DNA from: Xiphydria camelus
Taxonomy: Eukaryota; Arthropoda; Insecta; Hymenoptera; Xiphydriidae
Assembly (NCBI GenBank): GCA_963678675.1
Contig: OY783195.1
Coordinates: 28,817,385-28,881,384 of the forward strand
Reading direction: 5' to 3'
DNA length: 64,000 nucleotides
The stretch's first letter is position 1; the number at the start of each line of letters is the position of its first letter. Below are positions 31,501 to 37,660 of this stretch, piece after piece. Below the pieces are notes generated by a model. The model was not told where the DNA came from. It saw only the letters and a list, made by a program, of their open reading frames with translations, and ran no database searches. Both the position numbers and the translations under genes were made by a program.

Positions 31501-34459
31501 GAGAGGTGACACCTTTTTCATCATCAGCAGAGGTCAGGTTCGAGTCACGATCAAGCAACCAGATACCACGGATGAAAAATACATCAGAACGCTGAGCAAG
31601 GGCGATTTCTTCGGGGAGAAGGCACTTCAGGGGTGAGTTTCCTCGAGATCCGTCGATCGGTTGAATCGGTGTAGAGACCGACTCCTCGTGAATGCAATTT
31701 CTCGATGAAATACTTCGACGATAATTAAACGCACGCGTTTCGCGCATGGTTCCTTCACAGCGACGACCTCAGGACGGCGAACATCATCGCCGATGATCCC
31801 GACGGAGTCAGCTGCTTGGTAATCGACCGGGAAACCTTCAACCAACTCATCTCGTCCCTCGATGAAATTCGAACGCGATACAGAGACGAGCTCAGAGAAC
31901 GCAGAAGGTGAGTTTATCTTTCGTCACGCTCGATGTTCTCGCGCGACATAGGAATAATAATCGAACGCTCGATCGGTCGTCGAGAACGATTTTCGTCAAG
32001 ATGCAATCGCCGTCGGTATAAAGTACCGCCTCGATCGTGCAATAATGCGATGGCAACGAGATGCTATTTCTGATCATTGTTTGCTCGCCGCCTTCGTTAA
32101 AGCGACATTCGCATTGTGTTTCACGCCTAACTCCTCAAGGATCGGAGAGTAAACGGCACGGACCGGTGAACGTAAGTTTCAAGCAATATCGCATTCCGTC
32201 AACGAAGTCGATGGTGTGGTAATTATTGACGTAGCTATCTCCCCTCTCTCTTTTTTGTCGTCACGCGAAGGGGATATGATCGCAAGTTACTCTCACTTCG
32301 CAGAAATCGAAACTACATTCTTATTCGATTGTGCGCGTTTTATTTTCCTTCGTAAAAATAGCCTTACATCACCGCTACCGATTTTTAGCCCACAATTTAA
32401 CGTAGTTCATCCCACCATTCGGATAGCCGAGAACGATATCGCGACTCGCGCTCCTTGAATTAATAATAGTACACTTACGCTTTCTACTTTCTAGTATGAA
32501 TTACTTAGAAACTAACTGGCCAGTGCCTCGAATACATTACCGCCATTCGCGTATTGTTCAGTGAAAAAAATCAAAAAGATATCCACGTGTACACTGTCGT
32601 ATTTCTCACAACACATCCCGATATCGCGCACGTTATTAGTCTTCCTCGCGAAATATCACATCGTTGCGTCTCGAAATAAACATGGTCGCGCGTCTCTGTC
32701 TCATGTAGCCTCAACGAAGAGTTCAGAGACCTGCGTCTGCAAGACCTTCGGCCCCTGGCCACCCTCGGTGTGGGTGGCTTCGGCAGGGTGGAACTCGTGC
32801 AGATCGCAGGCGACAACAGCCGGTCGTTCGCTCTGAAGCAAATGAAAAAGGCGCAGATCGTCGAGACTCGCCAACAGCAGCACATCATGTCGGAAAAGAG
32901 GATAATGGGAGAGGCGGATTGCGACTTCGTCGTGAAGCTCTTCAAGACCTTCAAAGATAGGAAGTACTTGTATATGCTGATGGAGGCGTGTTTGGGAGGC
33001 GAGCTCTGGACGGTACTCAGGGACAAGGGTCACTTCGACGACGGCACCACGAGGTTCTACACCGCTTGCGTCGTGGAAGCCTTCGATTATCTTCACTCTA
33101 GGAACATCATCTACAGGGACCTCAAGCCGGAGAACCTCTTGCTGGACGGTAAAGGGTGAGTGCATTTTGCTTCCGCGTAATTGTCTCGTTCGAGTAGGAA
33201 TATTTGCGAACTAGAAATGGCATAGTTAGCGGAAAGACTGATAGAGGGAATTACGAAACAACTCTCCGTTCTCTGCTCCGCGATCGCAAGCAAAACTTTC
33301 TTCGGTAAATTCTCGCGCGTACCTCGTCGATATGTTGCTTCCGCGCGATAAACTCGTAACTACCGTTTCCCACGCTCGTTACTGACCTCGGATCGTCGAG
33401 CCGCCTCAAAAAATGGTCGGCCTTCGGTGTCGCCGGTTGCTTTCACTGCATTACGCTGAATCTCTACCAGTCCCTCGACGAGATTATAATTCAACCCACT
33501 AACGAATCGCTTCCCTGTCGGCGTAGATACGTGAAGCTGGTGGACTTCGGCTTCGCCAAGCGTCTAGAGCACGGTAGGAAAACGTGGACTTTCTGCGGCA
33601 CGCCCGAGTACGTGGCGCCGGAAGTCATTCTGAACAGAGGTCACGACATCAGCGCGGATTACTGGTCGTTGGGTGTGCTCATGTTCGAGCTGCTAACGGG
33701 AACGCCGCCATTTACCGGGGCCGATCCCATGAAGACGTACAACATCATCTTGAAGGGGATCGACGCGATAGAATTCCCGAGATCCATCACGCGCAATGCG
33801 ACTGCGCTCATTAAGAAGCTTTGCAGGTACCAGTTGTCGAGAGTCACTTTGTACATTTTCTTTATTTTTATTCAGCCAACCGTATCGCAGTCGGAGGATG
33901 CCGGTTGCTACCGACACTTTCGTCACTTTGCGAATCGTGTACATATACGTGCTACTTTGGATGATACAAAATGTCTAAAAACATTTGCACCTACCTATTA
34001 ACGGATTAAGTATCCAGTCGTATTTTGCATCCATACGCTCTCGAGATGCTCTTCCAGCAGAAAAATCTCACATAACAACGGAAACACCAATCGAACCACG
34101 AGTGCTGCCGATAAATAATTCGATATTGCCTTAACTTTTCAGGGACAATCCAGCGGAACGTCTCGGCTATCAGAAGGGCGGCATAAGTGAGATACAGAAA
34201 CACAAGTGAGCATTACAATTTATGCGGCTAATTCCCAGGTACCTCGCCATTTCATATAGGATAAACTACGTATGAATTATTTTTCGCGAACAGGTGGTTC
34301 GACGGCTTCAACTGGGAGGGTCTCCGAACGAGGACACTGGAACCACCGATAACGCCAAGAGTACAGAATCCCACGGACACTACTAATTTCGACGAGTATC
34401 CGGCAGACTCTGGTCCGCCACCGCCGGACGACATCTCGGGTTGGGACAACGAATTCTAA
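4320..34459 (+). CDS. for: cGMP-dependent protein kinase (foraging, PKG-I), 10 exons
   Basis: Serine/threonine kinase activated by cGMP, a cytoplasmic effector of nitric oxide/guanylate cyclase signalling, known in insects as the behavioural gene foraging. CDS join: 4320-4597, 11921-12087, 29470-29689, 31308-31371, 31460-31632, 31761-31907, 32709-33155, 33527-33826, 34143-34205, 34294-34459. This totals 2025 nt (674 aa), the normal PKG-I length, and every junction is GT-AG with matching phase. Residues 1-55 form a coiled-coil zipper. KRQAISAEP at 69-77 is the conserved autoinhibitory segment. The two cyclic-nucleotide sites carry [15 protein letters not shown] and [15 protein letters not shown]. 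The kinase has [34 protein letters not shown] and [14 protein letters not shown], and the protein ends GWDNEF. The start is the first ATG of the zipper frame. No defects are seen. Intron 2 holds an alternative first exon. The identification is firm. Confidence 0.95.
4885..5375. mobile_element. Inverted-repeat MITE, family 1 copy 1
   Basis: The ends are CACTGAGAGAGATAATTGCT (after TA) and AGCAATT-type sequence ending CTCTCAGTG, then TA. The terminal inverted repeats are about 30 bp. A second inverted repeat lies inside: TTCATTTGAACGAAAAATGT near 5000-5020 pairs with a stretch near 5125-5145. It has no coding capacity, so it is non-autonomous. The family is shared with the copy at 27684-28230. 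Confidence 0.75.
5387..5642. mobile_element. Fold-back MITE, family 2 copy 1
   Basis: Nearly the whole element is an inverted repeat. GCGCGAGTAATTATTTGTTTAC and CATGTCAATTAGATATTTCT in the left half pair with GTAAATAAATAATTACTCGCGC and AGATATCTAATTGACATG in the right half. TA dinucleotides flank both ends. The related element at 13181-13431 shares the ATTACTTGCGG...GTAATTATTTATTTAC core. Confidence 0.75.
6423..6735 (+). repeat. Dispersed repeat E, copy 2, with perfect CRE
   Basis: Carries the repeat E landmarks GCTGGAAAACGATATTT, ATGCAGCTACGTCG, CTCGCACTCGTTGCCTGGCA, GCGAATAATTATTCTTTCGG and AAAAATATGAATATT. It contains a perfect TGACGTCA palindrome at 6591-6598. It also serves as the unoccupied site for the transposon inserted in copy 4. 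Confidence 0.75.
8299..8511. mobile_element. TA-flanked MITE with CAGGGTGTTC ends
   Basis: The left end CAGGGTGTTCACGCCCAGGC and the right end GCCTGGGCGTGAACACCCTG-like sequence (on the plus strand ...GTCTGGGCGTGAACACCCTG) are inverted repeats of about 33 bp. TA lies on both sides. The length of 213 bp and the TA flanks fit a non-autonomous Tc1/mariner-type element. No coding capacity. Confidence 0.75.
9068..9205 (-). repeat. Dispersed repeat E, copy 3 (reverse, partial), with perfect CRE
   Basis: The reverse complement of the 3' half of repeat E. It contains AATATTCATATTTTTAA, GAAAATGTCCGAAAGAATAA and CTCTCTGCAGAATTG, and a perfect TGACGTCA at 9189-9196. The GCTGGAAAACG half is missing. Confidence 0.65.
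9306..9434. mobile_element. Small TA-flanked fold-back MITE
   Basis: 129 bp running from CACTGAAAAAAATATTT to AAATTTTTTTGAGTG, with TA on both sides. The centre is a palindrome (CACAACTAGGAAAATTATCA pairing with ATAATTTTCTAGTTGTG). It lies inside family F-like sequence: the AGTTATTCTAACCAAAATAC stretch on the left and TTAGTTAGTCTAACCGAAAT on the right. Confidence 0.65.
10150..10661. mobile_element. MITE family B copy 1, interrupted by family F
   Basis: The left tip GTTGAATAGGAACC lies before 10178, and the body from 10428 onward (CCTAATAGAAAAATTTATATG to CTCCCTCAGTG) matches the intact family B copies at 22050-22289 and 26553-26809. A family F element of 246 bp is inserted at the TA of the conserved GAACCTAATAG motif. 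Confidence 0.7.
10180..10425. mobile_element. MITE family F copy, nested in family B
   Basis: Runs from CACTGAGAAAAAAAACAAGG to TTATTTTTCTCAGCG with TA on both sides. The interior has repeated TTAGAATAACTAAACG-type motifs and GACCAAACCGTTTGGTGAAAT. Related copies are at about 13127-13502 and 15452-15712. Confidence 0.75.
11306..11690. mobile_element. MITE family C copy with duplicated left end and inner hairpin
   Basis: The left end (CACTGAGAGAGGAGTTTATT) is present twice in tandem, starting at 11306 and about 11386, each unit about 80 bp. The right end is AATAAACTGTTTTCTCAGTG. A nearly perfect hairpin at 11593-11670 is inserted near the right end. No coding capacity. Confidence 0.7.
11593..11670. 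repeat. 78-bp hairpin nested in family C element
   Basis: TGGACCACGTTATGCAAAAG plus CGGATTAAGCG pairs almost perfectly with CGCTTAATCCG plus TTATTGCATAACGCGGTCCA. The loop is about 16 nt. Confidence 0.85.
11921..12087 (+). CDS. for: for exon 2: front half of cGMP site A
   Basis: Preceded by the pyrimidine tract CTTTTTTTTTCCTCAAG. It encodes [20 protein letters not shown] and onward to [11 protein letters not shown] (residues 93-149), the N-terminal helices and first strands of the first cyclic-nucleotide-binding domain. The donor is GAGG|GTAAGT at 12088. It ends one base into a codon, which exon 3 completes as GAG (Glu). Confidence 0.93.
12850..12960. repeat. Dispersed TCAGGGAA-type repeat
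   Basis: ACCTGGAGAACCGGGAAAGG, then TCAGGGAATATTTTTAAGGG and GTCAGGGAATTTT. Related pieces lie at 21909-22030 (GAAAACCTGGAATTGTCAGG) and 29942-30060 (TTGGAATTATCAGGGAATTG). It is an interspersed insect repeat of unknown origin. Confidence 0.55.
12973..13105. mobile_element. MITE family A, left part
   Basis: Begins CCCAGACGGAAAAGTTTTATATG and continues with TGGATCATATATGATTTCTATATTAACCATA-like sequence shared with the family A copy at 15307-15757. It lacks a clear right end and abuts family F sequence at about 13127. Confidence 0.5.
13127..13502. mobile_element. MITE family F copy carrying a family 2 insertion
   Basis: The left piece AGTTATTCTAACCAAAAACT and the right piece CCAAACCATTTGGTCGTCGTC to TTATTTTCTCAGTG (then TA) are two parts of one family F element, split by the family 2 element at 13181-13431. 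Confidence 0.6.
13181..13431. mobile_element. Fold-back MITE, family 2 copy 2 (nested in family F)
   Basis: Runs from GCAGAGAAAACGAATTAAG to CTAATTCTTTTTCTCTG. Inner arms such as GATCTACTGATAAATTACTT / AAGTCATTTTCAGTGGATC and GGTCATAAGTAATTATTTAT / ATAAATAAATAACGACT pair with each other. Homologous to 5387-5642. Confidence 0.7.
14533..15001 (+). CDS. for: Alternative first coding exon of for (inside intron 2)
   Basis: An ATG at 14533 in a GGAGG-ATG-A context opens a 156-codon frame ending at GAAG|GTATTC (donor GT at 15002-15003). The exon leaves one extra base, exactly the phase exon 3 needs, so joining gives ...RRRKSRE-E-GKVEV and a 682-residue isoform. The N-terminus has [16 protein letters not shown] and an acidic/Ser-rich stretch ([21 protein letters not shown], about residues 85-105). 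Near residues 139-154 a basic segment includes RRRRTGA and RRRKS, a PKG-type phosphorylation consensus. It replaces the zipper, the autoinhibitory site and exon 2. A CpG-rich region at 13510-14530 would be its promoter. The donor is weaker than consensus. Real use as an exon is inferred from phase and frame. Confidence 0.6.
15085..15297. mobile_element. TA-flanked hairpin MITE (CACCCG ends)
   Basis: 213 bp with arms of about 65-70 bp that are almost identical inverted repeats: CGGAATCTGTCGCTGGTGAC...AAACGTACTAACCA on the left, TGGTTAGTACGTTT...GTCACCAGCGACAGATTCCG on the right. TA flanks both ends (15083-15084 and 15298-15299). The high arm identity suggests a recent insertion. It lies 80 bp after the alternative exon's donor. 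Confidence 0.8.
15307..15757. mobile_element. MITE family A, full copy interrupted by family F
   Basis: Runs from CCAGGTGGAAAAGTTCTATA to TATAGAATTTTTCCGCCTGG with repeated ATATGG/AACCATATA motifs inside. A complete family F element (15452-15712) sits at a TA in its right part. Confidence 0.7.
15452..15712. mobile_element. MITE family F copy, nested in family A
   Basis: Runs from CACCGAGAAAAATAAGGGTA to AGTTGTTTTTCTCAGTG with TA on both sides. The interior includes ACTAAACCGTTTAGTGAAAT and repeated AGAATAACTAGA motifs. Confidence 0.75.
16470..16670. mobile_element. Fragments of MITE families G and A
   Basis: A family G left end (CTCTGAGAAAGAAGTACGG, then GACTAAATTAGCGGTCACGG) is followed by AT-rich family A sequence ending CTAGAACTTTTTCGCCTGG. 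Both elements are partial. Confidence 0.45.
17140..17244 (+). CDS. Doubtful small exon-like frame in for intron 2
   Basis: An ATG frame of 35 codons with four in-frame Met codons and a hydrophobic middle ([20 protein letters not shown]) ends at CAG|GTACGC, a plausible donor. It ends in phase 0, so it cannot join for exon 3 or 4 in frame. Exon 5 (31460) is the only downstream for exon up to the kinase exons that starts in phase 0. It could be an unrelated nested exon or chance. I do not recognise the peptide. Confidence 0.2.
18010..18350. mobile_element. MITE family A-like copy with inner palindrome
   Basis: The right end is TATATAGAACTTTTCCGCCTGG. Inside, ATCTGAATGCAGTTGACAATT near 18104-18124 pairs with AATTGTTAACTGCATCCAGAT near 18143-18163, surrounded by ATATGATTATATA repeats. 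Family F-like sequence follows at 18365-18470. Confidence 0.55.
19367..21604. mobile_element. 2.2-kb DNA transposon with long terminal inverted repeats, TTA flanks
   Basis: About 200 bp at 19367-19620 reappears inverted at 21395-21604. Both ends start AGGCCTGAGCACACAGAACG and share CACCGCGCGGCCTTACCGCG and AACAGAAGGCGGCCTGCCGC. TTA lies directly outside both ends (19364-19366, 21605-21607), the size and sequence typical of PIF/Harbinger-type target duplications. Inside, a GACCTG(T/C)CCCATACCG...CGATTTCGGAGCGACAAA unit occurs near 19778 and 19978. A 65-bp unit with CAC(C)ATGCG(T/C)CTACCTG and GCCGTACTCAGGTATCAAGG occurs near 20065 and 21395. No transposase is recognisable, so it is probably non-autonomous. 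The superfamily assignment rests on the TTA flanks only. Confidence 0.7.
21224..21378. repeat. Inverted repeat inside the 2.2-kb element
   Basis: GGGCCCCCTTTCTCGAACTCGC at 21227-21248 pairs with GAGTGACTCGAGAAAGGGGGCCC near 21355-21377. Inside that, AGAGACCAATCAGGATC pairs with GTCCTGATTGGTCT. Probably a smaller hairpin insertion. Confidence 0.7.
22050..22289. mobile_element. MITE family B copy 2
   Basis: Runs from AGTTGAATACGAACCTAAAT to TTCAACTAGATCTTTTTCCTCATTG, then TA. The arms pair: ATAGAAAAATGTATTTGATA with TCAAATAAATTTTTCTATTAG, and AATAGGAACTTATTC with GAATAAATTCCTATTT. The central ATGCAAAACATTTAT is shared with the other family B copies. Confidence 0.75.
22891..23107. mobile_element. 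Fold-back element with TAAAAGTGGGAT ends
   Basis: The left arm TAAAAGTGGGATAGACGCTC...CGATTATCTCGAAGTC pairs with the right arm TTTCGAGATAATCGCG...CATTTATCCCACTTTTA. About 217 bp, with no coding capacity. Confidence 0.7.
24254..24975 (+). repeat. Dispersed repeat E, copy 4, interrupted by a MITE, with perfect CRE
   Basis: Left part 24254-24560 (GATTCGACAAATTTGGACG to AAAAATGCAGCTA) and right part 24781-24975 (TACATCATCATGTTGTAAG to AAAAATATGAATATTG), split by the element at 24561-24780. TGACGTCA lies at 24849-24856. Extra sequence at about 24300-24520 is not in the other copies. Confidence 0.7.
24561..24780. mobile_element. MITE family D inserted in repeat E
   Basis: Fold-back of about 220 bp. 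CACTGTGAAAAATAATTTAC plus CGATCTGAGTAACCGTCGAC pairs with GTCGACGGTTACTTAGATCG plus GTAAATTATTTTTCTCA. Repeat E copy 2 shows the empty site (GCAGCTACGTCG), and here TA is present on both sides, so TA was duplicated on insertion. Confidence 0.8.
25290..26274 (+). mobile_element. piggyBac-like transposon relic with TTAA flanks
   Basis: TTAA at 25290-25293 and at 26271-26274 bounds matching ends CACTAAACGTACC and GGTATGTTTAGTG. Just inside each end is the palindrome GGGGTCAAATGACCCC. Near 25970-26080 on the plus strand a short frame encodes [20 protein letters not shown], which resembles the Cys-rich zinc-binding tail of piggyBac transposases. The rest of the transposase is gone, so the copy is a deletion derivative that cannot move by itself. 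TTAA specificity plus the Cys-rich tail makes the family call fairly safe. Confidence 0.75.
26346..26552. mobile_element. MITE family G copy
   Basis: Begins CACGGTGAAAAAAAAATGTCG, then GACGAAATTAGCGGTTACAGG, and ends CGTGACTGCCAATTTAATCAAA (inverted match). The right tip is missing where family B begins at 26553. Confidence 0.55.
26553..26809. mobile_element. MITE family B copy 3
   Basis: Runs from CACTGAGGGAAAAGGTTCAG to TCCTTTTCCCTGGATG, then TA. It is the most complete family B copy, with inverted arms GAATACGAACCTAGTAGAAA and TTTATCCATTATAGGTTCGTATTC. Confidence 0.75.
27684..28230. mobile_element. MITE family 1 copy 2 with another element inside
   Basis: The ends (CTACACAGTTAGAGAAATAA, then TTGCTGGTGCCAAAAACATG; right end GCAATTTTTTTCTCTCAGTG) and interior (CCTCGAGTAATTGTTTTTTT, CAAGAATCTGTAT) match 4885-5375. 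The middle is replaced by the nested element 27783-28033. Confidence 0.7.
27783..28033. mobile_element. Nested fold-back element (ACGGAGAGAAGAGTATAC ends)
   Basis: ACGGAGAGAAGAGTATAC on the left pairs with GTATACTCTTCTCTCCGT on the right. Inside, GTATTGCGTTCATTGCTTTA plus CTGTATGACGACAGTTGACA pairs with TGTCAATTGTTGTCATACAG plus TAAAGCAATGAACGCAATAC. The arms are nearly perfect. Confidence 0.8.
29470..29689 (+). CDS. for: for exon 3: cGMP site A phosphate-binding cassette
   Basis: Preceded by CGTTTCCGTTTCAG. It encodes [20 protein letters not shown], then [15 protein letters not shown] (binding cassette with the conserved Glu and Arg) and [17 protein letters not shown] sequence, residues 149-222. 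It is shared by both predicted for isoforms. The donor is AG|GTGAGT at 29690. Confidence 0.94.
29690..31307 (+). other. for: for intron 3, with GC-rich promoter-like part
   Basis: AT-rich to about 30250, with a TCAGGGAA-type repeat at 29942-30060, then CpG-rich to the exon. A TATA box near 30637 is listed separately. A 279-codon frame from 30651 is not convincing: it overlaps exon 4 in another frame and resembles nothing. Confidence 0.5.
30637..30668 (+). promoter_or_regulatory. for: Candidate internal promoter in for intron 3
   Basis: TATAAATAG (30637-30645) is followed by TCATCG at 30664-30669, so the initiator-like A is 29 bp from the TATA box, the usual spacing. It lies in a CpG-rich stretch 640 bp before exon 4. 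A transcript starting here would lack cGMP site A and the autoinhibitory segment. Sequence match only. Confidence 0.3.
31308..31371 (+). CDS. for: for exon 4: linker to cGMP site B
   Basis: 64 nt encoding (S)[21 protein letters not shown], residues 222-243, the start of the second cyclic-nucleotide domain. Acceptor CTCGTTTCAG, donor GAG|GTGAGA at 31372. Ends in phase 0. Confidence 0.93.
31460..31632 (+). CDS. for: for exon 5: core of cGMP site B
   Basis: Encodes [20 protein letters not shown] and onward to [11 protein letters not shown], residues 244-301. It contains the conserved GEKAL of the second phosphate-binding cassette. Acceptor TTACCTTCCAG, donor GG|GTGAGT at 31633. Confidence 0.94.
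31761..31907 (+). CDS. for: for exon 6: end of cGMP site B and hinge
   Basis: Encodes [20 protein letters not shown], then [20 protein letters not shown] and RDELRERR, residues 301-350. It carries the cassette Arg and Thr (RTA) that contact cGMP. Acceptor GTTCCTTCACAG, donor AAG|GTGAGT at 31908. Confidence 0.94.
32140..32171 (+). other. for: Possible 32-nt cassette exon with in-frame stop
   Basis: Within for intron 6, CTAACTCCTCAAG precedes and AAC|GTAAGT follows a 32-nt segment. If included after exon 6 it would read AG-G ATC GGA GAG TAA, adding three residues and a stop before the kinase domain. No supporting data beyond the splice signals. Confidence 0.2.
32709..33155 (+). CDS. for: for exon 7: N-lobe and catalytic loop of kinase
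   Basis: Encodes residues 350-499: [19 protein letters not shown], the glycine loop [10 protein letters not shown], the ATP-anchoring Lys in [10 protein letters not shown], and the catalytic [13 protein letters not shown]. Acceptor CTCATGTAG, donor GG|GTGAGT at 33156. Confidence 0.95.
33527..33826 (+). CDS. for: for exon 8: activation segment and C-lobe
   Basis: Encodes residues 499-599 with DFGFAKRL, the activation-loop Thr in [36 protein letters not shown] and [12 protein letters not shown]. Acceptor CTGTCGGCGTAG, donor AG|GTACCA at 33827. Confidence 0.95.
34143..34205 (+). CDS. for: for exon 9: kinase C-lobe
   Basis: 63 nt encoding [20 protein letters not shown] and H (residues 599-620), the RLG helix region conserved in AGC kinases. 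Acceptor CTTAACTTTTCAG... ends AG at 34142, donor AA|GTGAGC. Confidence 0.94.
34294..34459 (+). CDS. for: for exon 10: AGC C-terminal tail and stop
   Basis: Encodes [20 protein letters not shown], then [20 protein letters not shown] and WDNEF before TAA at 34457-34459 (residues 620-674). The FDxYP element packs against the kinase, as in other PKGs. Confidence 0.95.
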
Positions 34460-35640
34460 GTCGCGGAGACTGCAAAAACGGCCATTTGGCTCTTTACGCG
34501 TCTTTCACGTCCACCAGCGGCCGTCCGCGGTAGAGTTATATTTTTATAATCAATCTCCTAATTGTTGACTACTCGCCCGGAAAGACGGAAAGTCTGTGGT
34601 GGTTTCGAGGTCGTGCGTTAATAAACGACCAGTTGACCGGAGCACCCTACTTTAAACGGATACTTCGTGTCCTGTAATAAGAGGGCGACTCGCGCTTTTA
34701 TTCCTGTTCCGTACGAGTGGAAGTCACCATTGGCACCTTCGAGTATTTCTATCCCCGAATGATCGTAGCGATTGGCAGTTACTTTCAGGGTAAAAGAATT
34801 GATTTTTAACAAAGATGGCTTACGGCATGTAACATATTTACAAAGTAATTTTAATTAGGAAAGGAAGAGAGGGCTGACGAGAGATGCATATTTGCGCGTA
34901 TATATATATATTTATATACTGTACACAGCGCACAGAGATTTAGTAATCTATTGGGTTTAACTCTTATCATTCGAGATACAAATATTTAAAGAAGCTCCGG
35001 GTTGTTAAATCGTTGTACGTTGGCTTCGTGACAAGTGCCAAGGCGAGAGTAGCGATCTTCCATGGTTTCAAATTTTTAAGAGCACTCGGAGTACGTCCAC
35101 TGCTAAAATGTCGCTGTGACGAAGATGGTGCCGCCTATTTCGTTTTAGTTTTTTTATCAATGCCACTCTTCGCGGCTCCTTCAATGCGAGGAAGAATTGG
35201 AAGTGTATCTTGTAGACATATATGTATACATCGTAAGATACACGCCAGTGCACCAAGTGCCATTATTACGTATAAAAAAAATTGTGAGACACATCGCATG
35301 TACAGAACGCACACAATGCACGAGAAGCGATTAGCTCAAATTGAACATTTCTCTTGCCATTCACACTGCGAGTTGTCGTCACAAAATAATTATCGAACCG
35401 GCGTGGTCTTACACCAAACGTCGTTGAATTGTACGTAAAGATCCTCTAAATTAATTGTTGTTTGATCCATTTTATAGTTTATTATAATAATTCTATTTTA
35501 ATTAATTATTCGAGAATTCAACCATTGTAAATAAAAATCATAAATATTATAGAAAGAAAGAAAGAGAGAGAGAGAGAGAAAGAGAGAGATGAAGTATATA
35601 ATGTATCTATATAAAATAAAGTTTTAATAGTACGAATTAC
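34460..35640 (+). other. for: for 3' UTR
   Basis: No gene. It starts after the for stop and becomes AT-rich. Poly(A) signals AATAAA occur at 34620-34625, 35530-35535 and 35615-35620, so short (about 180 nt) and long (about 1.2 kb) 3' UTRs are both possible. Confidence 0.5.
35551..35589. repeat. GAAA/GA microsatellite
   Basis: AGAAAGAAAGAAAGAGAGAG followed by more GA units. It lies between two of the candidate for poly(A) signals. Confidence 0.9.
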
Positions 35641-36690
35641 ATATCATTGCATATTGAAGTATAAAGAAGATCAACTACGGAATGAGTAATGACCTAAAAC
35701 AAGCCTCGGCTGCCGCCGAGTAGTACAGTTCATCCCTTGCGTTGCGTACTTTCTGAATTCTTCGAAAGTGGTAATACTTTTCCAAGATGCTCAATACATA
35801 TTTTCTTAAAAAATAGTGAATTCCGTAGATAGGTCATTTTTTAAATTTATGCAAGACTGTCAGTTAATGAACTCGACCAACAATCACGTAGTTTCCTTCG
35901 TCTTGAAATTTAACTCCTCACCTTTTCGGAAGTGCTCTCGCTGCTTAGAAATGATTTTAATATACCAATACTGAGTCAAATTAGACTACGTTTGGTAGTC
36001 GATGCATTACAATGGGAGCAGAAACTTTCACATGGTAATGCATGCTTTCATTCAATGGTCTTTGAAGGTATGTCTTTGAATGGTCTTTGAAGAGTTATTC
36101 ATTACTTCGATTATAATTCAAAATCCATAAAGGACCATCTATGGAATAGGCTGACGTACAGCAACCCGGCAGACTATGTGAAAGGAATGTCTAACCATGA
36201 CACGCCATCAGTCTTTGCGAAACTTCTGGTTGGAGAGGTCGACTTCAAGTAGCGGTTCCGCAAAGAACTTATATCAAACTCGGGAGGGATAGGTAAGAAT
36301 TCAACAAAAGAGTTATCTTTAATGCATTCTTTTATTGCCATACCCATTCATTACATTCATATCGGACATTATTCTCTCTAATTCATCTATCTTATATTCT
36401 CCTATTTTATCAATCATAATTCTTTCACACATACATTGGTAAAATTTAATAGAATTCAACAAACAGTATTCTCTCTAGAGATAATGAAGTATTCCATTTC
36501 TATATATTTTAAAATATATTTTAAATGTATACGCTTAATTTCTATAGAGTCGATACCCTCTAGCGACTCTCGCACTGCAGTATCCGGGCGTCTGGAGTAG
36601 TTGAACCTACTTAAATTTCTATGTATGATTCTCTCTTCTTTCATTACATATTTTCATATACATACCTATATTCATTATTAGAACACGCCT
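35641..36690. other. Intergenic, no gene recognised
   Basis: Short duplications such as AATGGTCTTTGAA near 36054 and 36080, with no convincing frame. A short stretch near 36120-36290 has balanced base composition, but stops interrupt it in all frames. Confidence 0.4.
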
Positions 36691-36699
36691 TAATACTGC

Positions 36700-37660
36700 T
36701 AGTACTCCTTTAAATATTAGAACGCACCCTTGACAATCCTAATACTCTTTCTCAAGCCCTAATACATCCTTCACATTCCTAGTACTACTTCTAAAGCCTC
36801 AACACACCCTCTACATCCCTATATAGTACATCTTTTAAACCCCCAATACATACTCCGTACTCCTAGTTTCAAAGTCCCAACACACCCACTACATTCCTAA
36901 TATGACTTCTAAAACCCCATCACATCTTCCGCATCCCTAATACTTCTTCTAAGGTTTTAAAACCTTCTCCACATCTCTAGTAGCTGGTTCTTTTAAAGCC
37001 CCATTACATCCCCCGCATCCCTAATTACTTCTTCTAAAACTCCAATACACCCTCCCATATCCCTAGTAGTTCTTCTAAAGCCTCATCATATCCTCTGCAT
37101 CTCTAATACATCCTAATACATCCTAATACTCCTTCGATATCCTTAGTACTTATTCTAAAGCCCCATTACACCCTCCACATTCTTTCCATCACTAAAATTC
37201 CTCTCCCGGATTCCACCTGTTGCACCAGCCAAATTTACTCCCAGTGCATCAGGTGCAAAGTATAAATTGGGCTGCTGCACTTGGTGTAAATTGGACTAAT
37301 GCACCGGGAGTAAATTGGGTTGGCGAAATTGAGTTTACTCCCAGTGCATCAGCCCAATTTACCATTTGTACCTGATGCACCGGGAGTAAATTGGGCTGGT
37401 GCATCAGGTGCAAAAATATATTTGGGCTGATGCATCAAGTAAAATTCGGGAAACGAACATTACTGGTGGAAGGACTGTGGAGGGTGTATTGGGGTTGTAG
37501 AATGTGTATTAACGATGTGGAGGTGTATTAAGATTATACAAAATACTAGAGATAAGGAAGATGTGTTGGGGATTTAAAAGAATTATTAGGGATGAAGGAG
37601 GTCTCTATTGGGGCTTTAGAACAAGTGTTAGGAATGCAGAGGGTGTGTTAAAACAAGAAT
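36700..37660. repeat. Palindromic minisatellite region
   Basis: Left arm (about 36700-37190): about a dozen degenerate units of 35-45 bp like CTTCTAAAGCCCCAATACAC plus CCTCCACATCCCTAATA. Centre (about 37205-37445): alternating inverted copies of TTTACTCCCAGTGCATCAGG and its complement CACCGGGAGTAAATTGGGCT. Right arm (about 37460-37650): the same minisatellite in reverse complement (GAGGGTGTATTGGGG, TATTGGGGCTTTAGAA). The whole region could fold back on itself. Confidence 0.75.
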
